A stretch of DNA of 64,000 nucleotides from Chromohalobacter canadensis (lineage in GTDB: Bacteria; Pseudomonadota; Gammaproteobacteria; Pseudomonadales; Halomonadaceae). Under the pieces are notes generated by a model. The model saw only the letters and a program-made list of their open reading frames with translations. It was not told the DNA's origin and ran no database searches. Every line of letters starts with the position of its first letter. Position 1 is the first letter of the stretch. A program made the position numbers and the translations under genes. Location of the stretch: NCBI RefSeq assembly GCF_029544075.1, contig NZ_JAJQJH010000001.1, positions 434,001-498,000 of the forward strand. The letters are read 5' to 3'. Below, piece after piece: positions 46,586 through 55,868 of the stretch.

Positions 46586-46661
46586 CATCGCGAACAAGTT
46601 CGCTCCCACAGTCCCTGCCAGTTAGCTTGTCCTTGTGGGAGGAACTTGTTCCCGATAGCGG
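46586..46661. repeat. REP/REPIN-like inverted pair
   Basis: The left arm (46586-46610) contains GCGAACAAGTTCGCTCCCACA. The right arm (46634-46657) runs TGTGGGAGGAACTTGTTCCCGATAG, the inverse with a few changes. Each arm is itself a small palindrome (GCGAACAAGTTCGC; GGAACTTGTTCC). The form and wording resemble the REP sequences of Pseudomonas, which are mobilised by RAYT transposases. It occupies most of the 379-base gap 46494-46872 with the betT terminator; no gene is seen there. Confidence 0.75.
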
Positions 46662-46812
46662 TGAGCATGGCAGGTCGACTACACGGATCATCGCCAATTA
46701 AGTACGCTTCAATACTGCTGGTAGCTTGCCTCTGTGCTTGATCGAGCTGACAGTCGTTTCTCCATCCTGCTTGTCCTCATAGGTCCTGTCTCACGCTGAT
46801 CTGCGAAGAACT

Positions 46813-46845
46813 AATAAAAAGGGGCGCATCTGGCGATGCGCCCCT
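46813..46845 (-). terminator. Rho-independent terminator of betT
   Basis: On the minus strand, AGGGGCGCATC / GATGCGCCCCT forms an 11-bp perfect stem with loop GCCA, followed by TTTTTATT. Confidence 0.93.
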
Positions 46846-46872
46846 AATGGGTCGGTGTGGCGGTTGCCTAGA

Positions 46873-48927
46873 TCATGCCGGCGGTTGCTCAGTGCTGTCG
46901 GGCATGGCCACGGTCCCCGGCGCTTGCCGGTTCATGTGCAGGAAGTGGAGATGACGTTCGTACTGATCGAGAATGTCTTCGATCACCTGCCCTTTATTGT
47001 AGCCCATCAGGTCGTAGCCCTGGCTGCCCTCGAGCAGATAGACCTCTAGGCGATAGTAATGGGCATTATCCTGTTGGGCGCGAAGTGCGAACGAGGGGGT
47101 GGCGAAACGGCGCGGCCAGATCTGATAGGTGAAGTTCTGCTCGTCGCCGAGGCTTACATTGAGTGCAAGATGCGCTTCGTCGCCTTCCTTCTCTTCGACC
47201 TCGACGTTGACGCCTTCCTGGCCGATGGCCTGACTGACTTCCTGCATGGCCGGTTTGGCCACTTCATCGAGGAAGCGTCGTGCCTGCTTGTCGCCCGGGA
47301 AACTCATCGCTCGGCTGAGGCGTTGGCGCCAACCGCGCGGCGCGCGCTCGCCGCCACCGGTGCGGCTGGAAAGGTGCCCGGCGAGGCTGGAGCGATGGCT
47401 GTCCTCTTTGAGACCTTCCACACGCAGCGCCTTGAGCAAGCCCGCCATCATAAAGAACAGCACGATGGAGAAGGGCAGGCCGGTGATGACCACCACGCTC
47501 TGTAGGGCCGACAAGCCACCGGCCATGAGCAACGCTAGCGTCAGCAAGCCAATCACGCAGGCCCATAGGATGCGCATCCAGATCGGTGCGTCGCTGTTCA
47601 CGTCTTTGAGCTTGGAGGTGAAGTTGGAGAGAACCAATGCCCCGGAGTCTCCCGACGTGACGAAGAAAACGATGGCCAGAATGGTCGTGACCAGCGTGGT
47701 AATTCCGGTCAGCGGCAAGGATTCGAGGAACAGATAGATGGACGAAGCCGGCGTGTTCATCGCCGCATCCCCGAAATCTGTGGCCCCGTTCATGACCATG
47801 TCGATGGCGCTGTTCCCCATGATCGACATCCACGCCATCATGAAGACCAACGGCAGAATGAGCGTGCCGGCCACGAATTCACGAATCGTGCGGCCGCGCG
47901 AGATACGTGCCAGGAAAAGACCCACGAAAGGCCCCCAGGCAATCCACCAGGCCCAGAAAAACAGGGTCCAGCCATTGAGCCAAGCAGAGGGCGGATCGAA
48001 GGCGTAGGTATTCATCGAGAGGCTGATGAAGTCGGAAAAGTAGTCGCCGACGTTGAGCACCAGCACGTTGAGCAGGAACAAGGTCTTGCCGCTGAAGAGT
48101 ACGAACAGCAACAGCAACAGGGCCAGCAGCATGTTGAACTCGGATAGGCGGCGAATGCCTTTCTCTACCCCGGTGACGGCGGACACCGTGGCGAAGAATA
48201 CGATCATGATCACCAACGCCGCTTGCACCAGGGTATTCTCGGGAATCGAGAACATGTAGCTGAGGCCGAAGTTGAGCTGGATGACCCCGATTCCCAGGCT
48301 GGTAGCGATACCGAAGACCGTGCCCAGCACCGCGGCGATATCCACGGTATGCCCAATGGGACCATGGATTTTCTTGCCGAAGATGGGATAGAGCGCGCTG
48401 CGGATGGTCAGCGGCAGATTATGCCGGTAGCTGAAGAACGCTAGCGACATGCCCACCAACGTGTAAATGCCCCATCCGGAAAGTCCCCAGTGAAGGAACG
48501 TTAGCTGCATGGCGTGCCGCGCGGCTTCTATCGTGTTGCCTTCACCTTCGGGAGGCGTTAGGAACTGGGTTACCGGTTCGGCGATACAGAAAAACAACAG
48601 GTCGATGCCGATCCCTGCCGAGAACAACATCGCCGCCCAGGAGGCCATGTTGAAGTCGGGCTTGGAGTGATCGGGCCCCAACTTGATCTTGCCGAAACGT
48701 GACAGGCCAATGCCGATCACGAACACTAAGTAGGCAACCACGGCGAGGAAGTAATACCAACCGAAGGTGTTGGAAATCCAGCCCAGAATGGCGTTGATGA
48801 TGCCGCTGGCCGAGTCGGTGAAAAACATCGTCCAGAGCGCGAAGAGCACGATGCCAATCACCGAACCGTAGAAGACCACCGGATTGAGGCGGTCGCGGCT
48901 GACGTCGTCGGTGTGTTGTGGATGCAT
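46873..48927 (-). CDS. betT: BCCT-family choline/betaine transporter (BetT-like)
   Basis: A 684-residue transporter with 12 helices (about 15-500) and a long cytoplasmic C-terminal domain (about 510-684), the layout of E. coli BetT (677). BCCT wording includes FSAGIGIDLLFFCIAEPV near helix 3 and WTLFFWAWWIAWGPFVGLF, the Trp-rich substrate site. It should import choline or betaine under salt stress. ATG 48927 has GAGG seven bases upstream; an in-frame TTG at 48933 is too close to it. A promoter with a palindromic operator lies about 240 bases upstream, so the leader is long. betABI is not nearby. Confidence 0.92.
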   Translation of the reverse strand: MHPQHTDDVSRDRLNPVVFYGSVIGIVLFALWTMFFTDSASGIINAILGWISNTFGWYYFLAVVAYLVFVIGIGLSRFGKIKLGPDHSKPDFNMASWAAMLFSAGIGIDLLFFCIAEPVTQFLTPPEGEGNTIEAARHAMQLTFLHWGLSGWGIYTLVGMSLAFFSYRHNLPLTIRSALYPIFGKKIHGPIGHTVDIAAVLGTVFGIATSLGIGVIQLNFGLSYMFSIPENTLVQAALVIMIVFFATVSAVTGVEKGIRRLSEFNMLLALLLLLFVLFSGKTLFLLNVLVLNVGDYFSDFISLSMNTYAFDPPSAWLNGWTLFFWAWWIAWGPFVGLFLARISRGRTIREFVAGTLILPLVFMMAWMSIMGNSAIDMVMNGATDFGDAAMNTPASSIYLFLESLPLTGITTLVTTILAIVFFVTSGDSGALVLSNFTSKLKDVNSDAPIWMRILWACVIGLLTLALLMAGGLSALQSVVVITGLPFSIVLFFMMAGLLKALRVEGLKEDSHRSSLAGHLSSRTGGGERAPRGWRQRLSRAMSFPGDKQARRFLDEVAKPAMQEVSQAIGQEGVNVEVEEKEGDEAHLALNVSLGDEQNFTYQIWPRRFATPSFALRAQQDNAHYYRLEVYLLEGSQGYDLMGYNKGQVIEDILDQYERHLHFLHMNRQAPGTVAMPDSTEQPPA

Positions 48928-49166
48928 GAGCAATCCTCTAGTTGTGTAAGCACGACGGTAGCGAGACGAGAGGCGCGTTCTTTTACTAGGGCCGAGTCAA
49001 GATGTGGTCTGGCCGCGCGCCGCCGTCGTGAACACGACCTACCCATGCGAGCTCCTTGGCAGCGGATCTCTGGCCGCTGCCGAGATGTTCGCGGGAGACG
49101 TGACTGTCTTGGTTGCGTGTCACGCTCCGTTGGAGGCATGCGTCACGTAGCTACCGATGGAATGAA

Positions 49167-49198
49167 ATCATATTTTTATTAATTGATTGTTCAATCAA
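49167..49198 (-). promoter_or_regulatory. betT promoter with BetI-like operator
   Basis: On the minus strand, -35 TTGAAC (49189-49194) and -10 TATGAT (49167-49172) are 16 bases apart. A perfect palindrome, TTGATTG-TT-CAATCAA (49183-49198), overlaps the -35 box. Its half-sites resemble the choline-responsive repressor BetI's TTGAA..TTCAA target. The remaining bases to 49253 have nothing else I recognise. Confidence 0.6.
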
Positions 49199-49253
49199 AA
49201 TACGTGGTTATGCATCGCCTTTCAACCGTTAGGCGAAATCTAAGCGGCGGATT

Positions 49254-50630
49254 TCAACCCGATACGGCATACCCGAGATCGTCCAAGAAACGCTGCCACC
49301 AGCGCGTCAGGTCATTGCAGCGGACGCTAGCCAGCATGCTGGCATGGCGTTGGCAACGCTCTTCGTATGGCATCTGCAGTGCTTGATCGAGCGCTTCTGC
49401 GATGGCATGCGGGTCGTAGGGGTTGACCAGCAAGGCGCCCTCGAGCTCATGCGCGGCGCCGGCGAGTTCACTGAGCACCAGCGCGCCGGGGTTGCGGCTG
49501 TCCTGGGCCGCGACGAACTCCTTGCATACCAGGTTCATGCCATCGCGCAGCGGTGTGACAAGACCCACCTGGGCGGCGCGAAAGAGCCCCATGAGGGCGG
49601 TGCGCGGATAAGTCTTGTTGATATAGTGCACTGGCACCCAATCGAGATCGGAATGCAGGCCGTTGATGTGGCCGGCTTGGGATTCGAGCTGCTGGCGAAG
49701 GTCGTCGTATTCAGCGATGGCACTTCGCGAAGGGCTTGCGACTTGCGTATAGAGTACCTGGCGCCGGTATTGGGGGTAGTCGTCGAGCAGATGCTCGAAG
49801 GCGAGCATGCGTTCGCCGAGTCCCTTGGAATAGTCGAGCCGGTCGGCGCCGGCGATCAGCGCACAGCCGCCCAACGAGGCGCGTAGCTGACGGACGGCTT
49901 GCTTGGTTTCGCTGTGCTGTGCCTCGCGTTGCAGTGTGTCGACATCGATGCCCACGGGATAGATGCCGAGTTTCAGGCGTCGGTCGCCGTAGCGCAGCAC
50001 ATTGTCACTGCGCTTGGCCCCGAGGATGCGGATCGCGGCGTGGCAGAAGGTTTCGAGGTCTTGGGGCGTCTGGAATCCCAGCAAGTCGTAAGCGAAGAAG
50101 TTTGCCAGCAAGTCGCGATGTCCGGGAATACAGCGCAACAGCTCGGCGCTGGGAAAGGGAATGTGCAGAAAGAAACCCATCGGGGCGTGGCTCCCCTGGC
50201 GCCGCAGGGCTTCACCAAGGGGGATCAGGTGGTAGTCGTGTACCCAGATGAGCTCGTCGCCGGTGAGCAGCGTGCTGAGTTTCTCGGCGAAATGCAGGTT
50301 GGTCGCGTAGTAGACCTGGGCATGGCGGCGTTGGAATTTCATGGCGCCCAGATTGAAGTGAAAGATCGGCCACAGCACTTCGTTGGAGAAACCCAGGTAA
50401 TAGTTATCGTGCTGCTCCGCGTTCAGCGGCAAGGTGGCGTAGGTAATGCCGTTGCGGCGTGTCTGCGTCGGTTGTGGAGAAGAGTCATGGCAAATCTCGC
50501 CATTCCAACCGAACCACATGCCCCCATGGCGGGCGAGGGCGCTATTGAGCGCCATCGCCAGGCCGCCTGCCTGTGAGCGTCCGGCCTCGGGGATCGATAC
50601 CCGGTTAGAGACCACGACAAGGTCTTTCAT
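49254..50630 (-). CDS. otsA: Trehalose-6-phosphate synthase
   Basis: A 458-residue GT20 glycosyltransferase that joins UDP-glucose and glucose-6-phosphate. The start [17 protein letters not shown] carries the family N-terminal loop; [13 protein letters not shown] and the [19 protein letters not shown] region are diagnostic. The frame extends to 50771, but ATG 50630 has GGAGG seven bases upstream and overlaps the GH15 stop (ATGA). It is the last gene of the otsB-GH15-otsA operon. Trehalose is a classic compatible solute, in line with the nearby betT. Confidence 0.94.
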   Translation of the reverse strand: MKDLVVVSNRVSIPEAGRSQAGGLAMALNSALARHGGMWFGWNGEICHDSSPQPTQTRRNGITYATLPLNAEQHDNYYLGFSNEVLWPIFHFNLGAMKFQRRHAQVYYATNLHFAEKLSTLLTGDELIWVHDYHLIPLGEALRRQGSHAPMGFFLHIPFPSAELLRCIPGHRDLLANFFAYDLLGFQTPQDLETFCHAAIRILGAKRSDNVLRYGDRRLKLGIYPVGIDVDTLQREAQHSETKQAVRQLRASLGGCALIAGADRLDYSKGLGERMLAFEHLLDDYPQYRRQVLYTQVASPSRSAIAEYDDLRQQLESQAGHINGLHSDLDWVPVHYINKTYPRTALMGLFRAAQVGLVTPLRDGMNLVCKEFVAAQDSRNPGALVLSELAGAAHELEGALLVNPYDPHAIAEALDQALQMPYEERCQRHASMLASVRCNDLTRWWQRFLDDLGYAVSG

Positions 50631-52444
50631 AGCGCTTCCTCCCAGCTCTTGCTGAGGTGCAGCGCCGAGTTGATCAGCCCCACCATGCTGTAGGTTTGCG
50701 GGAAGTTGCCCCATAGCTGATGACTGTTGGGGTCGAGATCCTCTGAGAGTAGCCCGACCTTGTTGCGACATGCCAGCAGCTCCTCGAACAGCCGCCTGGC
50801 TTCGGTGTGATCACCGATCGCCCAGAGCGCGTCGATATACCAGAAAGTGCAGATATTGAAGGCGTTTTCGGGCGCCCCGAAATCATCGTCGGCGACGTAG
50901 CGAAAGAGGTGGTTGCCACGCCGCAAATGTCGGCCGATCGCCTTGACGGTGGCGACGAAGCGCGGGTCGCTGGCGGGCAGGAAGCCAAGCTCGTTGATGA
51001 GCAACAGGCTGGCATCCAGGCCCTCGCCGCCGAAACTCTCGGCGAAGAAATCTTGCGTCTCGTTCCAGGATTCGGTGCAGATGGTGCGATGCATGGTATC
51101 GGCGGTATCGCGCCAGTGCCGCGCGGCGCTGTCCAGATCGAGCTGCGCGGCGATCTTGGCCAGCCGGTCGCAGGCCGCCCAGCACATGATAGCCGAGTAA
51201 GTATGCACACGCTCACGGCCGCGATATTCCCAAATGCTGGCATCCGGCCGGTCGTAACATTCGGCGGCCAAGCGGCCCAGGGGCTCGAGGCGCCGGAATA
51301 GCGTCTCGTTGCCGACCTCCTCGAGACGCTGATCGAAGAAGACCTGGTTAGCGGCCAGGATGACGGCGCCGTAGACGTCATGCTGATTTTGTAAATAGGC
51401 CGCGTTGCCCACGCGCACTGGCCCCATGCCGTGATAGCCGGCGAGTTTTTCCATGGCGTGTTCGTCTAGGACGGTCTCGCCACCGATGCCATACAGCGGC
51501 TGCAGCTGGTGATGCTGGGTACCGACGACGAGATCGATAATGTAGTGCAGGAAGTTTTCCATCGTCCCTGTCGCGCCGAGCCGGTTGAGTGCATGCACCA
51601 CGAAGTACGCATCGCGTAGCCAGCAGTAACGGTAATCCCAGTTACGCTGGGTGTTCGCGGCTTCGGGAATCGATGTGGTCATGGCGGCGACGACGGCGCC
51701 GGTGTCGTCGAAGGTGCTGAGTTTCAACGTGATAGCGGCACGAATGACCGCATCCTGCCATTCGAAGGGCACAGCCAGCCGGCTCACCCAGTCATGCCAA
51801 TAGCGACGCGTTTCTTCGCAATAGTGGTTGTAGAGGCGCGCGGGTGAGGTGGTCAGGCTCTCGTCGGGGCCCAGCAAGAAGTGTAGCGGGCGATCCAGAG
51901 CGTGAGCCGATTCCTGCTGGATATGGGTGATCGAAGCGTCCGTGGTCAAGCGCACCACACCGTCCTGGCACAGGTAGCGTACATGATGGCTACCGTGGGT
52001 CGTGTCGGGGGGGATGGCCTCGTAGCCTTGTACCGGGCGCATTCGCATGCGGATGACCGGCGTGCCAGCGAGTCGCTCGACGCGACGGCAAAGCGATGTG
52101 GGATGAAATTCTCGACCGAATTGTAGAAAACGGGGGCAAAAGTCGGTAATGCGTACCCGGCCACCGTCGGCATCGTCGATTTCCGTGCATAAGATAGCGG
52201 TGTTGCGAACGTAGTACTGATGGCTGGCGACGCGGTTCTCGACCTCGATGGCAAAGTAGCCATAATCCTGCGTATCCACCAGGCGCGAAAACATCGGTGC
52301 GCTATCCAGGCGTGGAAAACAGAACCAGACGATACGCGATTGGTCGTCGATCAAGCCGCTGACTTGGCAGTTGCCCACCACACCCAACTCGAGTGTCGGG
52401 TCTTGCGTTAGGGTGGCATGCTCCTTGTCTGATGTTCCAACCAT
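50627..52444 (-). CDS. Glycoside hydrolase family 15 protein (glucoamylase/trehalase-like)
   Basis: A 605-residue GH15 protein without a signal peptide. An N-terminal beta domain (about 10-230, GVVGNCQVSGLIDDQSRIVWFC) precedes the (alpha/alpha)6 catalytic barrel with NWDYRYCWLRDAYFV (about 265-279). It overlaps otsA by four bases and the end of otsB by 37. In some actinobacteria and archaea related GH15 enzymes are trehalases; in this operon it may degrade trehalose or control its level. A perfect GAGGAGG lies seven bases before ATG 52444. Confidence 0.9.
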   Translation of the reverse strand: MVGTSDKEHATLTQDPTLELGVVGNCQVSGLIDDQSRIVWFCFPRLDSAPMFSRLVDTQDYGYFAIEVENRVASHQYYVRNTAILCTEIDDADGGRVRITDFCPRFLQFGREFHPTSLCRRVERLAGTPVIRMRMRPVQGYEAIPPDTTHGSHHVRYLCQDGVVRLTTDASITHIQQESAHALDRPLHFLLGPDESLTTSPARLYNHYCEETRRYWHDWVSRLAVPFEWQDAVIRAAITLKLSTFDDTGAVVAAMTTSIPEAANTQRNWDYRYCWLRDAYFVVHALNRLGATGTMENFLHYIIDLVVGTQHHQLQPLYGIGGETVLDEHAMEKLAGYHGMGPVRVGNAAYLQNQHDVYGAVILAANQVFFDQRLEEVGNETLFRRLEPLGRLAAECYDRPDASIWEYRGRERVHTYSAIMCWAACDRLAKIAAQLDLDSAARHWRDTADTMHRTICTESWNETQDFFAESFGGEGLDASLLLINELGFLPASDPRFVATVKAIGRHLRRGNHLFRYVADDDFGAPENAFNICTFWYIDALWAIGDHTEARRLFEELLACRNKVGLLSEDLDPNSHQLWGNFPQTYSMVGLINSALHLSKSWEEAL

Positions 52445-53160
52445 GATAAAACCTCCTCAATGCTATCCAGGCGATACGTGGCTTGACTCTGCGCGGCTTC
52501 ACCGACGCGCACGGAGAAGCCGCCGTGGGCATTGACGACGGGGAATGCGTCCTCGTCCGTGCGGTCGTCGCCAATGAACAGTGGGATGCGCTGCTGAAAG
52601 GGTGGCGTATCGAGCAGTTTCTGCACGGCACGCCCCTTGTGGCACGCATGATGACGAAGCTCCAGCAGGCACTTGCCCTCGGTGAGTTGGTAGGTGTCGC
52701 GGTAGGCCTGCCAAAGGCGTGTCATCGTGTCTCGGCAGGCCCGTTCGTACTGGGGCGCCTGACGGTAGTGGAGAGTGAAGGCGTACGTTTTGTCCTCGAA
52801 TACGGTGCCGGGATGTTGTTGTGTGAATTCGGCCAGGAAAGCACCCAGATACGCCACGGCCTCGGGTTCGAGCCGCTCGGCGTGTCGGGCGCCATCACCG
52901 TCGCGTCTCTGCGCGCCGTGGCAACCTATGAGGGTTAGCGGCAGAGGCGCCGTTAGGCGCTCCAGATCGGCCAGGCGGCGGCCGCTGATAACGGCCACGG
53001 CGCCCTCTAGTTGGGTCTGCAGGATGCTTAGCAAGCGGCGCTGTCGAAGCGGCAGCATGACGGCATCCGGGTGCGATGCGATGGGCACCAAGGTGCCGTC
53101 GAAATCGAGAAACAGGGCGATGTTGGAAAAAGAAAGGGCCGACGGTAATGGCGTCTGCAT
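52408..53160 (-). CDS. otsB: Trehalose-6-phosphate phosphatase
   Basis: A 250-residue HAD phosphatase that turns trehalose-6-phosphate into trehalose. Motif I is LFLDFDGTLVPI (Asp19 and Asp21), and the C-terminal GDDRTDEDAF is the metal-binding motif IV. Length is close to E. coli OtsB (266). ATG 53160 is chosen, giving MQTPLPSALSFSNIALFLD; its ribosome site is weak. An in-frame TTG at 53214 has no ribosome site. The end overlaps the GH15 start by 37 bases. The 234-base gap to the divergent acyl-CoA dehydrogenase holds both promoters. Confidence 0.92.
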   Translation of the reverse strand: MQTPLPSALSFSNIALFLDFDGTLVPIASHPDAVMLPLRQRRLLSILQTQLEGAVAVISGRRLADLERLTAPLPLTLIGCHGAQRRDGDGARHAERLEPEAVAYLGAFLAEFTQQHPGTVFEDKTYAFTLHYRQAPQYERACRDTMTRLWQAYRDTYQLTEGKCLLELRHHACHKGRAVQKLLDTPPFQQRIPLFIGDDRTDEDAFPVVNAHGGFSVRVGEAAQSQATYRLDSIEEVLSWLEHQTRSMPP

Positions 53161-53394
53161 GCCGATATCGGTCTCAGTATTCGTAGTCAATATTCTTAAG
53201 CGTTGGTCATGCAAGGAAAAATTGCAAGCGGACCCTAGCGCTTGGCCGCCGATGGAGGGCCTGGACGGGATGGCCTTGTGGCTCTTGCACCGTTCGGCTA
53301 ATGGCCCGTCGCGCCCGGCGCCTCTATGATCACGGCATGCATTCCAATTAACACATACGTTTGAATGTAAGCGTCTGAATGATGAAGGTGAGCC

Positions 53395-55164
53395 ATGTCT
53401 TCCTATGCTGCGCCGTTACGCGATCTTCGTTTTGTTCTCGAAGAATTGCTTGAACACCGCTCGCTGCGCCTACCCGAGTATCAAGAGCTTTCCGGGGAGC
53501 TGGTCAGTGCGATCCTTGACGAGGCGGCGCGGTTGGCGGGCGAGGTGTGGGCACCACTCAATCGCCGGGGCGATGAACAAGGGTGCCGTCTGGAAGAAGG
53601 TGTCGTGCACACGCCCACGGGCTTCGTCGAGGCCTACCGTGCCTTCGCTGAGGGTGGGTGGAACGGCATCGGTAGCGATCCTGCCCATGGCGGGCAGGGC
53701 TTGCCGGAGGTCGTCGCCAGTGCGGTGCAGGAAATGTGGCAAGCTGCCAACATGGCGCTGGCGTTGTGCCCGCTGTTGACGGCGGGGGCCGTCGAAGCAC
53801 TGGCCCAGCACGGTAGCGAGGAACTCAAGTCGCGCTACCTGGAGAAGCTGATCGGTGGCGAGTGGACGGGCACCATGAACCTCACCGAGCCGCAGGCCGG
53901 CTCGGACTTGTCGATGGTACGCACACGGGCAGTGCCGGAGGGGGCACACTATCGGCTGAACGGTCAGAAGATCTTCATTACCTGGGGCGAGCATGACTGC
54001 GCCGACAACATCATCCACCTGGTTCTCGCCCGCCTGCCGGATGCCGCCGAGGGCAATCGCGGTATATCGCTGTTTCTGGTGCCCAAGTTCCTGGTCGATG
54101 AACAGGGCCGCCTGGGCGCGCGCAATGACGTGAGTTGCGTGTCGTTGGAGCACAAGCTGGGCATTCATGGATCGCCGACCTGTGTACTCAGCTTCGGCGA
54201 GCACAAGGGCGCCGTCGGTTATTTGGTCGGCGAGCCCGGCCGCGGGCTTCAGCACATGTTCACGATGATGAACGCGGCGCGCCACAAGGTCGGCATTCAA
54301 GGCATTGGCGTGGCCGAGCGGGCCTATCAGCAGGCACGTGCGTATGCCGCGGAGCGAGTGCAAGGTCGCACGCCCGAATCGCGCGGTGGCCGACCCGCCG
54401 CGCTCAGCGAGCATTACGACGTGCGCCGCATGCTGCTGTCGATGCGCGCGCGCCTGGAGGCCCTGAGAGCCCTGGCTTTGCTCTCGGCCAGCGAGATGGA
54501 TCGTGCCCGCCATGCGCCCACGGTGGACGAACGGCAACGCGCCCAACAGCGAGTCGATCTCTACACGCCGGTGGTCAAAGCCTTTTCCACCGACCAGGCA
54601 GTGGATATTGCCTCGCTGGGCATTCAGGTACACGGTGGCGCGGGGTTCATCGAAGAGACTGGCGCCGCGCAGCATCTACGCGATGCACGCATCGCGCCGA
54701 TCTACGAAGGCACCAACGGCATTCAAGCGCTCGACCTTGCCGGTCGGAAGATTCACCGCGACGGCGGTGCCGCCTTGGGTGACGTGCTTGACGAGGTCGC
54801 CGCTTGCGCCGATGCGCTCACAGCTGATGCTAAACTCGCTGACTTGGGGGTGTCGCTGCATCAGGGTGTGGTGGACCTACGTCGGGCGATGGTCATCGTG
54901 CTGGCACGGGGCGACGATGCCGAGCGCGGCCCCGACGCGCTCCAGGCGCTGGCGACGCCGCTGCTGGCGTTGACCGGGCATGTGCTATGCGCCTGGCAGA
55001 TGGGGCGTGCGGCGCTGATCGCGCAGGCGGCGTTGATAACCGGTAATGACGATGCCTTCTATCGAGCCAAGTTGGCCAGCGCGGACTTCGTCTTGCGTCA
55101 GTGGCTGCCCATGGGGAGAGCGCAGTTGGCTGCGATCGAGGCCGATCCTGGCGTGTTTGACTAA
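53395..55164 (+). CDS. Acyl-CoA dehydrogenase (DmdC-like long form)
   Basis: A 589-residue flavoprotein: N-terminal helical domain (about 35-155), middle beta domain (MNLTEPQAGSDLSMVRTRAV, about 160-280), C-terminal helical domain with the catalytic region IAPIYEGTNGIQALDLAGRK (about 435-455), and a further helical tail (about 465-585). This long form is typical of enzymes related to DmdC, which oxidise 3-methylmercaptopropionyl-CoA, and of other poorly known acyl-CoA dehydrogenases. No dmd or ddd genes lie beside it. AAGGTG precedes ATG 53395. Confidence 0.9.
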   Translation: MSSYAAPLRDLRFVLEELLEHRSLRLPEYQELSGELVSAILDEAARLAGEVWAPLNRRGDEQGCRLEEGVVHTPTGFVEAYRAFAEGGWNGIGSDPAHGGQGLPEVVASAVQEMWQAANMALALCPLLTAGAVEALAQHGSEELKSRYLEKLIGGEWTGTMNLTEPQAGSDLSMVRTRAVPEGAHYRLNGQKIFITWGEHDCADNIIHLVLARLPDAAEGNRGISLFLVPKFLVDEQGRLGARNDVSCVSLEHKLGIHGSPTCVLSFGEHKGAVGYLVGEPGRGLQHMFTMMNAARHKVGIQGIGVAERAYQQARAYAAERVQGRTPESRGGRPAALSEHYDVRRMLLSMRARLEALRALALLSASEMDRARHAPTVDERQRAQQRVDLYTPVVKAFSTDQAVDIASLGIQVHGGAGFIEETGAAQHLRDARIAPIYEGTNGIQALDLAGRKIHRDGGAALGDVLDEVAACADALTADAKLADLGVSLHQGVVDLRRAMVIVLARGDDAERGPDALQALATPLLALTGHVLCAWQMGRAALIAQAALITGNDDAFYRAKLASADFVLRQWLPMGRAQLAAIEADPGVFD

Positions 55165-55182
55165 AGTGATGAGGCAGCGTCT

Positions 55183-55845
55183 TCAGCGGGCCGGGTCGGT
55201 GGTTCCGCCCAGCGAGGTGTTGCGGCGGAACCAGCCAGCGATGCTGGCGCGCGGAGTCTGGGTCGGCAGCACCTCGTGGGGGAGGCGGTCGGCGAGAAAA
55301 CACACGAAGGTCCCGAGTTCGGGGCGTATGCGCGCAATTTCACGGTCGGGGTCATCGGGGTCGAACAACGCCATCTCGCCGCCGTGCGAGGTCGTCCACG
55401 CGGAATTGAGGTACAGCACGGTCGAGACGATACGGTTGCTGCGGCCGCGAAAGCTGTCGAGATGCTTCTTGTAAAAGGCGCCGGGCGGGTACAAGGCAAA
55501 GTGCGCCTCGAACTCGAAAAGCCCCAGGTAGAGTGCGCGATTGATGGCCTGCTGCAAGAATGTCATTACTGCCAGGTATTGGCGCTGGGCTCGGCTTTCG
55601 CGATCCAGCCAATGAATGGCATCGCCACGAACATCGCGTTTGATACGGTGCGCCTGGCCACGGCCGATGCCGGCTTCGTCGAGCTGCGATTGTGTCTTCA
55701 GCGTCTGCAATTCCGCCTGCAAGCTGTGGCATAGCGCGGTATCGATGAAGCGTTCGCCGACGAACCAGCCCTGCGCGACCAGCGCATCCAGCAGTCGGGG
55801 TAACGCGGCCTTGTCGAGGTAGTCGGCGGGGTCATGTCGCGACAT
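55183..55845 (-). CDS. 2-oxoglutarate/Fe(II) oxygenase (prolyl 4-hydroxylase-like)
   Basis: A 220-residue dioxygenase of the PKHD/SM-20 type. Iron ligands are the HxD in FYKKHLDSFRG and the distal His in DRLPHEVLP, and the 2-oxoglutarate-binding Arg is in RASIAGWFRRN. All key residues are intact. I start at ATG 55845 (MSRHDPADYL), with GGAG nine bases upstream. The frame begins at a TTG (55872). It is convergent with the acyl-CoA dehydrogenase and 23 bases after the CoA pyrophosphatase-type Nudix gene on the same strand. Substrate unknown. Confidence 0.88.
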   Translation of the reverse strand: MSRHDPADYLDKAALPRLLDALVAQGWFVGERFIDTALCHSLQAELQTLKTQSQLDEAGIGRGQAHRIKRDVRGDAIHWLDRESRAQRQYLAVMTFLQQAINRALYLGLFEFEAHFALYPPGAFYKKHLDSFRGRSNRIVSTVLYLNSAWTTSHGGEMALFDPDDPDREIARIRPELGTFVCFLADRLPHEVLPTQTPRASIAGWFRRNTSLGGTTDPAR

Positions 55846-55868
55846 GCGAATAGGCTCCGGTGCAGTTT

